From an uncultured Desulfobacter sp. (GTDB lineage Bacteria > Desulfobacterota > Desulfobacteria > Desulfobacterales > Desulfobacteraceae): a stretch of 64,000 nucleotides of DNA. Both the position numbers and the translations under genes were made by a program. The notes beneath the pieces are model-generated. The model saw only the letters and a list, made by a program, of their open reading frames with translations. It had not been told where the DNA came from and made no database searches. The DNA lies in NCBI RefSeq assembly GCF_963666675.1, contig NZ_OY762929.1, positions 4,280,001 to 4,344,000 of the forward strand. Reading direction: 5' to 3'. This document shows positions 36,197-45,102 of the stretch, piece after piece (within the stretch, counting starts at the first letter, position 1; the number at the start of each line of letters is the position of its first letter).

Positions 36197-37036
36197 ATGG
36201 AAACAACCGAACTTGAAAAATTAGAGGTGAATCTGCTGCTCGAAGCCATTTTCCGGCGGTATGGACATGATTTTCGCCACTATGCCAGGGCATCTGTTCA
36301 CCGTCGGATTCATAACGTCAAAATCCGGACCGGCGTGGAAACGGTTTCGGAATTGATCCCCAAAGTATTGCATGACCCGTCATGGTTTAAACAGATTTTA
36401 AGTGAGATGTCCATTACCGTCACGACCATGTTCAGAAATCCCGGGCTGTTTCTTTTTTTAAGAGAACAGGTGCTGCCGTACCTGAAAAGCTATCCGTCAC
36501 TGAAGATATGGCATGCCGGCTGTGCCACCGGACAGGAGGCCTATTCTTTGTCCATTTTGCTTAAAGAGGAAAATTTAGCCAAACGCACGGTTATTTATGC
36601 CACGGATTTTAACGACACCGCCCTGGATACGGCCCAAAACGGAATTTATGATATCAAAGACGTGAAAGACTTCACAAAAAACTACCAGGCGGCCGGCGGC
36701 ACCCGGTCTTTTTCAGAATATTATCACGCCGAATACGGCGCCATGAAACTGCAGCAGCGCTTAAAAGATCCCATCACCTTTGCCAACCACAACCTGGCCA
36801 TAGACGGCGTATTCAGCGAAACACAGTTGATTTTGTGCCGGAACGTATTGATCTACTTTGATAAACAACTGCAAAAACGCGTATTGAACCTGTTTTACGA
36901 AAGCCTGGCACCCAACGGATTTTTATGCCTGGGCCGCCGGGAAACCATTGTCTGTCCAACCATCAAAAATAAATTTGTGGCCCTGGACCAAACATACAAG
37001 GTATTTCAAAAAAAGGCAGGGAGGCAGCATGTTTGA
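36197..37036 (+). CDS. cheR: CheR-type protein-glutamate methyltransferase
   Basis: A 279-residue SAM-dependent methyltransferase. N-terminal helical domain with FRHYARASVHRRI, then the catalytic part: TMFRNPGLF, IWHAGCATGQEAYS (SAM motif I), YATDFNDTALD, and LILCRNVLIYFD. In chemotaxis it methylates glutamates of MCP receptors, but no intact MCP or CheA is in the window, so the target may be the kinase upstream, as in other CheR/CheB-kinase clusters (inference). The last 8 bases overlap the CheB gene. Confidence 0.92.
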   Translation: METTELEKLEVNLLLEAIFRRYGHDFRHYARASVHRRIHNVKIRTGVETVSELIPKVLHDPSWFKQILSEMSITVTTMFRNPGLFLFLREQVLPYLKSYPSLKIWHAGCATGQEAYSLSILLKEENLAKRTVIYATDFNDTALDTAQNGIYDIKDVKDFTKNYQAAGGTRSFSEYYHAEYGAMKLQQRLKDPITFANHNLAIDGVFSETQLILCRNVLIYFDKQLQKRVLNLFYESLAPNGFLCLGRRETIVCPTIKNKFVALDQTYKVFQKKAGRQHV

Positions 37037-37577
37037 AGCCGTTGTCATCGGCGGATCAGCCGGATCCATTGAGGTGGTGCTTTCGTTGCTGGGCAATTTG
37101 CAGCCGGATTATCCGTTGCCCATCATCATTGTCATACACCTGCATCCTTCGGATCGGGGGGGCCTGGCCGGGCAGATGGACGGCCAAACGGCAATCCGGG
37201 TAAAAGAGGCCCGGGAAAAGGCGCCCATTGAGCCGGGAACGGTTTATACGGCGCCTGCGGATTACCACCTGTTGGTGGAACACGATAAAACCTTTGCGCT
37301 CAGCGTGGATGATCGGGTAAACTATGCACGTCCTTCCATTGATGTTCTGTTTGAATCTGCTGCCTTTGTCTATGGGAAAAACCTGATCGGAATTCTGCTG
37401 AGCGGTGCAAATAATGACGGCGCCCAGGGCCTTTCCGTCATAAAGCGGGCCGGTGGTCTCACCGTTGTCCAGGCACCGGAAACGGCTCAATATCCGGTCA
37501 TGCCCCAGGCCGCCGTTAACATTGGATGCGTGGATCAATTATTAGGTCAGACAACGTTGTTTGACATTTTGAGGTGA
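37029..37577 (+). CDS. Stand-alone CheB methylesterase domain
   Basis: A 182-residue protein equal to only the catalytic half of CheB; the regulatory receiver domain is absent. Catalytic Ser in GGSAGS (residues 8-13), His in VIHLHPSDRGG, Asp in LSGANNDGA. It should remove methyl groups placed by CheR or deamidate glutamine. Without its own receiver it must be controlled in trans, perhaps by the receivers of the kinase encoded upstream. AGGGAGG precedes the ATG, and the start overlaps cheR by 8 bases. Confidence 0.92.
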   Translation: MFEAVVIGGSAGSIEVVLSLLGNLQPDYPLPIIIVIHLHPSDRGGLAGQMDGQTAIRVKEAREKAPIEPGTVYTAPADYHLLVEHDKTFALSVDDRVNYARPSIDVLFESAAFVYGKNLIGILLSGANNDGAQGLSVIKRAGGLTVVQAPETAQYPVMPQAAVNIGCVDQLLGQTTLFDILR

Positions 37578-37581
37578 TGGA

Positions 37582-39612
37582 GTGCAAACAAAACAAAAAA
37601 TTCTGATTGTCGATGACAAGCCGGAAAACATTTTCAGCCTGAAAAAAGTGCTGGCCGACATTGATGCCCAAATCATAGAGGCCTTGACCGGCAACGACGC
37701 CTTGATTGCCAGTCTGAATCATAACTTTGCCCTGGCCATTCTGGATGTGCAGATGCCTGAAATGGACGGTTATGAGCTGGCCGAACTCCTGCGCTCCGGA
37801 GAAAAGACCCGGGGTATTCCCATCATTTTCATGTCGGCCGTCTATTCAAGCGATTACCATGTATTTAAAGGGTACGATGCCGGGGCCGTGGATTTTCTGG
37901 TCAAACCCTTTGAGACCAAGATCCTGTTGAGTAAAGTCAAAATTTTCCTGGCCCAGGAGAGACAAAAAAGCGAACTGGCCGCATCAAAGCAAAACCTGGA
38001 AAAACGGGTGGCAGAACGAACCCTGGAATTAATGACAAAAAACAGGGAACTTCTGGCCGAAGTAGAGCGACGGAAAACAGCGGAACAAACCATGCGAAAG
38101 GCACAAAAGCAATGGGAGGAGATCTTCGAGGCCATTGGCCATATGGCCTTGGTGATTGATGAACATCATACGATTATTGCGGCCAACCGTTCAGCGGTTA
38201 AACAGATCGGGATGCCTAAAAAAAAGATTATCGGGGCCAAATGCCATGATATTTTACTTGAATCACAAGTTCCGACCCCGGATTGCCTGGTAAAACAATA
38301 TTTAGAAAAGCAGTTCACTTTCACGGAAAAGACAATAAAAATTATTGACAAGACTTATATCTGCAGCACCACGCCCGTATTTGAAGACGATGGCAATTAT
38401 ACCAAATTTATTAAGATTTTCACGGACATCACCCAACGAAAAGTACTTGAAAAAGAGTTGCTCCAGGCCCATAAAATGGAGGCGATCGGCACACTTGCCG
38501 GGGGAATCGCCCATGATTTCAACAATATCCTGTCCGCCCTGATCGGGTTTTCACAATTGGCTCTGAAAAATGCCGAAAAAGAGTCGTTGATGGAGGAGGA
38601 TCTGACGGAAATTTTGAACTGCGGACTCAGGGCCAAGGATCTGGTCCGGCAGATTTTAACCTTTGCCAGACAGTCCGACGAAAAATACGCGTATATCCAA
38701 CTCGATTACATTGTCAAAGAAGTGGCCAAGTTCATCCGTTCCTCCATCCCGTCCTCGGTTGCCCTTGAAACAGACGTACAAAGTGAATCGGTTATATTAG
38801 CCAACCCCACCCAGATTCACCAGGTACTGATGAATCTTTGCACCAATTCGGCCCATGCCATGAAAAGCGACGGGGGGATTTTAAAAATCAGCCTGACGGA
38901 CGAACACATAGACAAGGCCGATACGCCATCCATCCAGGGGCCTGAACCGGGGGATTATGTTAAAATTGAAGTATCAGACACCGGCACCGGCATTTCCCCG
39001 CAGGTGAGAGAAAAAATGTTTGAGCCCTACTTTACCACCAAAAACCAGGCCGAAGGAACGGGCATGGGCCTTGCCGTGGTCCAGGGGATTGTCAAGGATA
39101 TCGGCGGCACAATCAGGGTGGAAACAGCTTTGGGCCAGGGTACTGTTTTTACCGTGCTCATCCCCATTGCAGACAGCCGAACAACAGATTCACAGACCGA
39201 AGAAACCCTGTATACGGGTAAGGGGTGCGAAAGCATTCTTCTGGTAGATGATGAACCGGCCATTACAAAAGTGGGAAAACGGATGCTTGAGGATGCGGGC
39301 TATAAGGTTATGATCGCCAATAATTCCTGTGATGCCCTTGATCTGTTTAAAAAAGATCCCGAAAACTTTGATCTGGTGATGACGGACCTGACGATGCCCG
39401 GGATGAACGGCGATAAGCTGACAAAAAAAATACTGGACATCAGGCCGGATGTTCCGGTGGTTCTGTGCAGCGGATATCAAAATAAGTATGTGATGAACGC
39501 CCCAATAAAACAGCTATGGCATGCATTTGTGCAAAAACCCATTAAACAGGAAATTTTCATCAATACCATCAGAACCGTACTTGATGAAAACAAAAAGGGG
39601 GGAGCACCATGA
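37582..39612 (+). CDS. REC-PAS-histidine kinase-REC soluble hybrid kinase
   Basis: A 676-residue cytoplasmic protein, no membrane helix. Receiver (VDDKPENIFSL, LDVQMPEMDG, 1-125), coiled coil (130-180), PAS (about 180-290, with cysteines in GAKCHDI and PDCLV), HisKA of the GGIAHDFNNIL type (about 305), HATPase (NSAHAM, GTGMGLAVV) and a second receiver (VDDEP, MTDLTMPGMNG, about 550-670). Starts at GTG with GAGGTGATGGA upstream, 4 bases after cheB stops. It can take signal from the upstream kinase by its N-terminal receiver. Its last 4 bases overlap the HD-GYP gene. Confidence 0.92.
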   Translation: MQTKQKILIVDDKPENIFSLKKVLADIDAQIIEALTGNDALIASLNHNFALAILDVQMPEMDGYELAELLRSGEKTRGIPIIFMSAVYSSDYHVFKGYDAGAVDFLVKPFETKILLSKVKIFLAQERQKSELAASKQNLEKRVAERTLELMTKNRELLAEVERRKTAEQTMRKAQKQWEEIFEAIGHMALVIDEHHTIIAANRSAVKQIGMPKKKIIGAKCHDILLESQVPTPDCLVKQYLEKQFTFTEKTIKIIDKTYICSTTPVFEDDGNYTKFIKIFTDITQRKVLEKELLQAHKMEAIGTLAGGIAHDFNNILSALIGFSQLALKNAEKESLMEEDLTEILNCGLRAKDLVRQILTFARQSDEKYAYIQLDYIVKEVAKFIRSSIPSSVALETDVQSESVILANPTQIHQVLMNLCTNSAHAMKSDGGILKISLTDEHIDKADTPSIQGPEPGDYVKIEVSDTGTGISPQVREKMFEPYFTTKNQAEGTGMGLAVVQGIVKDIGGTIRVETALGQGTVFTVLIPIADSRTTDSQTEETLYTGKGCESILLVDDEPAITKVGKRMLEDAGYKVMIANNSCDALDLFKKDPENFDLVMTDLTMPGMNGDKLTKKILDIRPDVPVVLCSGYQNKYVMNAPIKQLWHAFVQKPIKQEIFINTIRTVLDENKKGGAP

Positions 39613-40610
39613 TGGAAACCGAAACTTCATCAGGAGAAAGAATACGTGTCCTGGTGGTGGATGATGAAAAAAGTATCCTGAAATTGGCACAACGTCTGGT
39701 CCTGCAGGAAGGGTATGACTGCCTTGTGGCCTCAAACGGCCTTGAAGCCATCGCAGTGATGGACGAAACCGTGGTGGATGTAGTGATCACGGATATCGCC
39801 ATGCCCAAGATGGGCGGCATTGAACTGACAAAACAGATAAAGGAGAACTACTCGGCGGATGTCATCATGATGACCGGGTACTTTAAAGACCTATCCTACG
39901 AAAATGCCGTCACACAGGGGGCCACGGATTTTATTCAAAAACCGTTCAGCACCAAGGAATTTCAAATCCGGCTGAAACGGGTGATCAAGGAGCGTAAAAC
40001 CAATCAGGAACTCAAAGAGAGCCTGACGCGGATGAATGATATTGTAGACGGGGTGATCAACAGTTTATCGTCAACAGTGGATGCAAGGGACCCCTATACG
40101 GCGGGCCATCAGAAACGGGTGGCACAGCTTGCCGTTTCCATCGCCAATGCCATGGCACTGTCCCAGACAGAAATCGCCAGTATCCGCATGGGCGGGATTC
40201 TGCATGATTTAGGAAAAATTGCCATCCCGGCCGAAATCCTTTCCAAACCCAGCACGCTGTCGGACATTGAATTCAGCTTGATAAAAACCCATCCCCAGGT
40301 GGGGTACGACATTCTTAAAAATATCAACTTTCCAACGCCGGTGGCCAAAATCGTTCACCAGCACCACGAGCGTCTGAACGGCTCAGGCTACCCTTTGGGC
40401 CTTTCGGGAGAGGATATTTTGTTGGAAGCAAGAATATTAACCGTGGCCGATGTGGTCGAGGCCATGTCTTCCCACAGGCCCTACCGGCCGGGACTCGGCA
40501 TAGACAAAGCATTGGCGGAAATCCAGAAGAATAAAGGCAAATTCTATGATCCGGATGTTGTGGATGCCTGCCTGACAGCCATGTCCCAAAACTTTAAATT
40601 TAACGGGTGA
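39609..40610 (+). CDS. REC-HD-GYP c-di-GMP phosphodiesterase
   Basis: A 333-residue response regulator, RpfG-like. Receiver with VDDEKS and TDIAMPKMGG (8-125), then HD-GYP: DPYTAGHQKRV, GGILHDLGKI (HD metal site), TGHP-like THPQVGYD, HQHHERLNGSGYP (GYP signature). It should break down c-di-GMP when phosphorylated. It overlaps the upstream kinase by 4 bases (ATGA) and stops 4 bases before the next start. Its partner is probably the kinase upstream. It opposes the diguanylate cyclase at 12553-15489, though the two are far apart. Confidence 0.94.
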   Translation: MMETETSSGERIRVLVVDDEKSILKLAQRLVLQEGYDCLVASNGLEAIAVMDETVVDVVITDIAMPKMGGIELTKQIKENYSADVIMMTGYFKDLSYENAVTQGATDFIQKPFSTKEFQIRLKRVIKERKTNQELKESLTRMNDIVDGVINSLSSTVDARDPYTAGHQKRVAQLAVSIANAMALSQTEIASIRMGGILHDLGKIAIPAEILSKPSTLSDIEFSLIKTHPQVGYDILKNINFPTPVAKIVHQHHERLNGSGYPLGLSGEDILLEARILTVADVVEAMSSHRPYRPGLGIDKALAEIQKNKGKFYDPDVVDACLTAMSQNFKFNG

Positions 40611-40614
40611 CCCA

Positions 40615-41346
40615 GTGAGTAAAAAACATGCCTATCCGGTTCTGGTTGTGGATGATGAAAAAGTGATTGCCACGATCGTCCAAAGACTTTTAGAACCCAA
40701 AGAGATCAAGACCGAGTATGCGGCAAACGGCGAACAGGCGTTGCTGAAAATGCGCCGGTCACCAATCCCCTATGCCCTGGTGATCAGTGATCAGAAGATG
40801 CCGGGAATGACAGGGGACGCCCTGCTGGAAAAAGCGGCCTTGATCCTGCCGGACACCCCACGGTTTCTGATGTCGGGATATTCGGATCTGGCGGCCGTGA
40901 TCCGGGCTATAAACAACGGCGCAATCAACCGGTTCATTCCAAAACCCCTGGATAGCAAGGCATTCATCGTGGCAGTTATAGATGCGGTGACACAATTTGA
41001 AGCCGATATCGAGGCAAAACGGCTGTTCGAAGAGGCCAAAGCCCAGAATCTCAAACTGTTTGAACTCTATAAGGAACTGAAACAGGAAACCCGGAAATTT
41101 GATAAAATCCTGGATAGGCTGGACACGGAAATTGCCGGGTTGACCGACAAAATGGAGGCGTTCAAGGACGCTGATTCAAAAAACAAAAATGCACTGGACC
41201 GCATTGAACAATCCCTGGCGGATAAAAAACTCCTGACCCAAAATCATTTTGCCCAATTTGCCGCCCAGATCAGGAAAGAGGTACATATCCAGTTACAGGA
41301 CGTTGCGATTCGAAGCGGTTTGACAATGCCGGGGAACCACCAATGA
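40615..41346 (+). CDS. Response regulator with C-terminal coiled coil
   Basis: A 243-residue protein: receiver (VDDEKVIATIV, ISDQKMPGMTG, about 8-130), then two helical stretches (140-175, 180-240) with no recognised output domain. The receiver has the same style as those of the next gene and RpfG-like proteins (MSGYSDLAAVI, FIPKPLD). Starts at GTG with a weak ribosome site GGGTGA, suggesting coupling to the HD-GYP gene. It may act by binding another member of the cluster through the coiled coil (inference). Confidence 0.85.
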   Translation: MSKKHAYPVLVVDDEKVIATIVQRLLEPKEIKTEYAANGEQALLKMRRSPIPYALVISDQKMPGMTGDALLEKAALILPDTPRFLMSGYSDLAAVIRAINNGAINRFIPKPLDSKAFIVAVIDAVTQFEADIEAKRLFEEAKAQNLKLFELYKELKQETRKFDKILDRLDTEIAGLTDKMEAFKDADSKNKNALDRIEQSLADKKLLTQNHFAQFAAQIRKEVHIQLQDVAIRSGLTMPGNHQ

Positions 41347-44252
41347 CGCCCATAAACCAAGACATACTGGAATCGGCAATTCTGATTGTGGATGATGAGC
41401 ACAATATTCTCAAAGCGTTGCGCAGGCTGATGACTCGCCATGGCTTTACCACCGTCAATACGGCGTTAAATGCGGAACAGGGATTAACCATCATCCGGAA
41501 TGCCGAAAAACCATTTTCCGTAATCCTGTCGGATCAGCACATGCCGGGCATCAACGGGTACGCATTTCTGAATAAAGTCAGGGCGCTTTCCCCTGATTCA
41601 AGGCGTATACTGATGACCGGTTACCATGATTTCAATGTCGCCATGGATGCCATTAACCAGGGCGGCATTCACAAGTACATCAGCAAACCATGGGAAGATA
41701 CTGATTTATTGACGATGCTGACCCATGAAATTGAAATCTTTCACGGCATCCATGAAAAAAGACGGATTCAAGTCATCATAAAAAACCAGAATGCCCAGCT
41801 GTACCAGCTGGCCCGGCAAAAGACACAAGAGAAAAAAAGATTTAAGGCCCAGGAAGCTGCGAAAAAGGAACAATTGGCCTCCATCAAAAACGTGCTCGAC
41901 CAATTAAAAAGCGCCGAAAACACGGAAAATGTGCTGCCGGGGATAGACCATTTTTTTACCGACAAACAGATTCAGGATCAAACGATTCTTGTCCGGGCAT
42001 TTGAAATCCTTAACCAGGAAATTGACACCATTCTTGCCGGCATTGCCGAAAAACACAACATCGCTTTTTCTTCAGACCGCAGTCAACAGGAAACGGCAGC
42101 GGATGCAGGCGTCATGGCAGGCCCTGATTATGATCTGATTGATCAAATCATAGGGATTGCACTCCAACATGCCACCCCCCGCCTGACAGCTCTCCATCCG
42201 TCGTTTGGTGACGGTGTTGACATTGAGTCTTACACAACGGTTCCCGACATCTGGGAACTGGCCCGGCAAGAGGGGCTGGTTGAGGCGAAACAAATTTCAA
42301 AACTGAAGGAACAAACTGCGCCCAAGGATGGCGTCGCCCCCTCCCAACGGACCCCTGAAGAGATCCTGTCCGCTTCGGGAACGCTCTCCCGGCTGGATGT
42401 AAGCCGCCTAGTGGTAAAAAGGCGCTTTATCCAGGCAAGGATTCAGGACAAAGCCTGCGCCCAAAAATTCATTGATCAAAAGCAGATTTCAGCCGGTGCA
42501 TTGGACATCTGTCTGTCGGAACAGGTGATGCGGTTCAAGAATAATGGAGAATGTATTCCCCTGAGGGATCTGCTTTTAGAAAAAGGGATGATCGACCGTC
42601 ACATCTGGGAAACAATGTTTAAAGAGGCGGCCGAATCCGGCGCCACTGACACCCCGGAACAATCACCAACCCAGATAGATGTGTCCGAAAACGAACTTCC
42701 CATTGAACTGATCATTTCCAACCGCGGCACCAAGGCATGGATCAAAAATAAGGGGCCCCAGCTCCAGGATATCACCGTAAGCCAGGTTAAAACCATGCTG
42801 GAAAAAAGAGGGGTGGTAACCGGTATCATAGCCGATGAAAAAATAGCAACGCGCCTGAAAAATCATCTGGGTGGCGGAGAAAAATGGATCGTGGCGGAGA
42901 CACCGATGACCCCGCCCGAAGCAGATGGTAAAATTGAATATTTTTTCACCACCCATGACCGGAGTCCGGGGATCTTTAAAGAGGACGGAACCATCGATTT
43001 CAAAGACCGTGGAGACATCCCATTCGTGAAAAAAGGGCAGCTGCTTGCAAAAAAAATTATCTGGGAACAACGCCCTGCGACCCCCAATGTACTGGGCGAG
43101 TATATCCGGCTTGAACCGCTGGAACAGGTGACGTTAAAAGGGGGAACCGGAACAAGGTTCTCGGAAGACGGATTTGCATTGTACGCCACCGACGAAGGGG
43201 AACCCAGCCTGGATAACAGAGGCATTGTGTCGGTTTACCAGGAGCTTATCATAAAAAAGGATGTGGGGTTTGAAACCGGTCATATCGATTTTGAAGGCAA
43301 TGTATTTGTTCACGGTACTATCAAGGACGGCTTCAAGGTCGCCTGTGCCAATCTGACCGTCAATGAAATCAACGGCGGAATAATCTCTGCCAACGGCAAT
43401 CTGAGAGTCTCAAAAGGCATTACCAATGCACAGGTTGCGGCCCAGGGCAATATCACAACCCAATTTGTCAATAAATCAAAGATAACAGCGTTGGGGGATA
43501 TGACCGTATCCAGGGAGATCATGGAATCCTCAATCTCCATCAATGGAAAATTTCAAAATACCCAGGGCAGAATCATCGCATCTACCATCTGTGCCAAAAT
43601 GGGACTGTTTGTAAGGCTGGTGGGCACGGAAAAATCCGAGCCGGCCATACTCAAACCCGGCAGGAACGACTACCTAAATGAAGTCAAAAACAAACTGATT
43701 GCCCAAGCAAATAAGACAAAAAATCTGATTCAAACGCTGACCGAAAAAAAGAAAGATCTGGAAGAAAAAAATTTAAACACACACGAAAAGGTCATGGTCC
43801 ATTCCTGCACCTGCGAAACGCTGAAAAAAAAGGCAGAAGCGCTTCAGGCACAGGTTCCGAACATAACACAAGGAAAAAAAGCGCAGTTAAAAGAGGAATA
43901 CAAAGATACCCTGTTCCGGCTGAAAACCACCGAAAAAACCATTCGCGCCATGCTCAACACCCAGGATGACCTGGTGGCCCAAATAGAGGCCTATCAGGAA
44001 CGTATCCAAAAGGCCCTGGATGACCACGCCCAAATCGCTGCCAAAAAAATGGAAATTGATCAGTTAACGGCGGATGAAAATGGGGTCCCCAGGGTTCAGA
44101 TATCAAAGTATATTCAAGCCGGCACCCGGATCATCGGCCCCAACAGCGCCATAAAGGTTCAGCACAATATCGGTGCATGTAACATACTGGAAGTAAAAAA
44201 ATATGTCGGCAATCTACCCGCAGAAAAAGAGATGGAGATCCGAAAATTTTAG
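41343..44252 (+). CDS. Response regulator fused to FapA/DUF342 domain
   Basis: A 969-residue protein. Receiver (VDDEHNILKAL, LSDQHMPGING, about 12-130), a helical linker (135-200), an uncharacterised middle (about 200-450, with a repeat-like EEILSASG and LLLEKGMIDRH), then a FapA/DUF342 region from about 455: ELIISNRGTKAWI, the cap region, then a right-handed beta-helix with GHIDFEGNVFVHGTIKDGF and VSKGITNAQVAAQGNI, and a late coiled coil (about 775-880). FapA-like proteins act as polar or membrane-associated scaffolds in some bacteria. The fusion to a receiver suggests scaffold assembly controlled by phosphorylation (inference). Starts by a 4-base overlap with the upstream gene. Confidence 0.85.
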   Translation: MTPINQDILESAILIVDDEHNILKALRRLMTRHGFTTVNTALNAEQGLTIIRNAEKPFSVILSDQHMPGINGYAFLNKVRALSPDSRRILMTGYHDFNVAMDAINQGGIHKYISKPWEDTDLLTMLTHEIEIFHGIHEKRRIQVIIKNQNAQLYQLARQKTQEKKRFKAQEAAKKEQLASIKNVLDQLKSAENTENVLPGIDHFFTDKQIQDQTILVRAFEILNQEIDTILAGIAEKHNIAFSSDRSQQETAADAGVMAGPDYDLIDQIIGIALQHATPRLTALHPSFGDGVDIESYTTVPDIWELARQEGLVEAKQISKLKEQTAPKDGVAPSQRTPEEILSASGTLSRLDVSRLVVKRRFIQARIQDKACAQKFIDQKQISAGALDICLSEQVMRFKNNGECIPLRDLLLEKGMIDRHIWETMFKEAAESGATDTPEQSPTQIDVSENELPIELIISNRGTKAWIKNKGPQLQDITVSQVKTMLEKRGVVTGIIADEKIATRLKNHLGGGEKWIVAETPMTPPEADGKIEYFFTTHDRSPGIFKEDGTIDFKDRGDIPFVKKGQLLAKKIIWEQRPATPNVLGEYIRLEPLEQVTLKGGTGTRFSEDGFALYATDEGEPSLDNRGIVSVYQELIIKKDVGFETGHIDFEGNVFVHGTIKDGFKVACANLTVNEINGGIISANGNLRVSKGITNAQVAAQGNITTQFVNKSKITALGDMTVSREIMESSISINGKFQNTQGRIIASTICAKMGLFVRLVGTEKSEPAILKPGRNDYLNEVKNKLIAQANKTKNLIQTLTEKKKDLEEKNLNTHEKVMVHSCTCETLKKKAEALQAQVPNITQGKKAQLKEEYKDTLFRLKTTEKTIRAMLNTQDDLVAQIEAYQERIQKALDDHAQIAAKKMEIDQLTADENGVPRVQISKYIQAGTRIIGPNSAIKVQHNIGACNILEVKKYVGNLPAEKEMEIRKF

Positions 44253-44386
44253 CCCAAGTATATGTGCACGGAACGAACAATTTAAATATTTTATAGGGAT
44301 GAAGGGTCGGAGGCCTTGCGTATTTATGTCTTCATATCGTATGGTTCTGCAGGATATTTTCATAAAGCCCAGGAGGCATAACAATT

Positions 44387-44605
44387 TTGGGAATCGTTAT
44401 TGAACCCGACAAACAGGCCTTTGAAGCCCTTGCAAAGGCACAAATGCCGTTTGGTAAATACAAAGGCCGGCCACTGGTGGACCTGCCCGAACCCTATCTG
44501 GTGTGGTTCAGCAGACAGGGATTTCCCCCGGGGAAATTGGGCGAGCAGCTGCACACCGTGTATGAAATCAAGCGCAACGGCCTGGAGTACCTATTCAAGC
44601 CATGA
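44387..44605 (+). CDS. DUF3820 small protein (ExoX-C-like)
   Basis: A 72-residue protein with the signature MPFGKYKGRPLVDLPEPYLVWF, written here in part as MPFGKYKG and PEPYLVWF. This small domain is found alone or next to DnaQ/ExoX-type 3'-5' exonucleases. Starts at TTG, with AGGAGG 10 bases upstream. It overlaps the sixA-like gene by 4 bases, and two genes later is a helicase with an N-terminal exonuclease domain; so a role in nucleic-acid end handling is plausible (inference). Confidence 0.8.
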   Translation: MGIVIEPDKQAFEALAKAQMPFGKYKGRPLVDLPEPYLVWFSRQGFPPGKLGEQLHTVYEIKRNGLEYLFKP

Positions 44606-45102
44606 AAACACTTCACCTGATCCGTCATGCCAAATCCAGCTGGAAAAACGAAACCCTTGCGGATATTGACAGGCCTTTAGCCCCAAGGGGCATCCGGGCG
44701 TGCAGCGTCATGGCCCATGAAATTGCCAAAACAGGTTGTGATTTTGCAAATGTGTTCACAAGCCCTGCACAACGGGCCCAGGAGACCATTGAAAGGATTG
44801 CCGCCAATCTTAAGGACAGTTCCTTTACCTGGACCGTGGCACAAAGCCTGTACACCTTCAGCGCCCGGGACCTGTTGGCCTTTTGCCGAAACCACCTGCC
44901 CGAAACCATTGACCAGGCCGTTATTGTGGGGCATAACCCGGCCTTCCATGAATTTTGCAATTGGATGATCCAAGAACCCGTCATAGAAAAGCTGCCAACC
45001 TGTGCCTATGCCCGGCTTGAACTGGACGCGGATGCCTGGACAGGTATAGGCCCGGGCAGAATGCGGCTGACGGCATTTTTAACCCCCAAAATGTTCCGGT
45101 AA
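44602..45102 (+). CDS. SixA-like phosphohistidine phosphatase
   Basis: A 166-residue histidine phosphatase superfamily protein with the active-site RHAKSSW (RHG-type) at residues 8-14, SPAQRAQET (second Arg), and late GHNPAFHEF (second His). SixA removes phosphate from Hpt domains of hybrid kinases; the Hpt-bearing kinase at 24092-27154 would be a natural client, but this is inference. It overlaps the DUF3820 gene by 4 bases and the helicase start by 1 base (TAATG), so all three are translated in one unit. Confidence 0.88.
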   Translation: MKTLHLIRHAKSSWKNETLADIDRPLAPRGIRACSVMAHEIAKTGCDFANVFTSPAQRAQETIERIAANLKDSSFTWTVAQSLYTFSARDLLAFCRNHLPETIDQAVIVGHNPAFHEFCNWMIQEPVIEKLPTCAYARLELDADAWTGIGPGRMRLTAFLTPKMFR

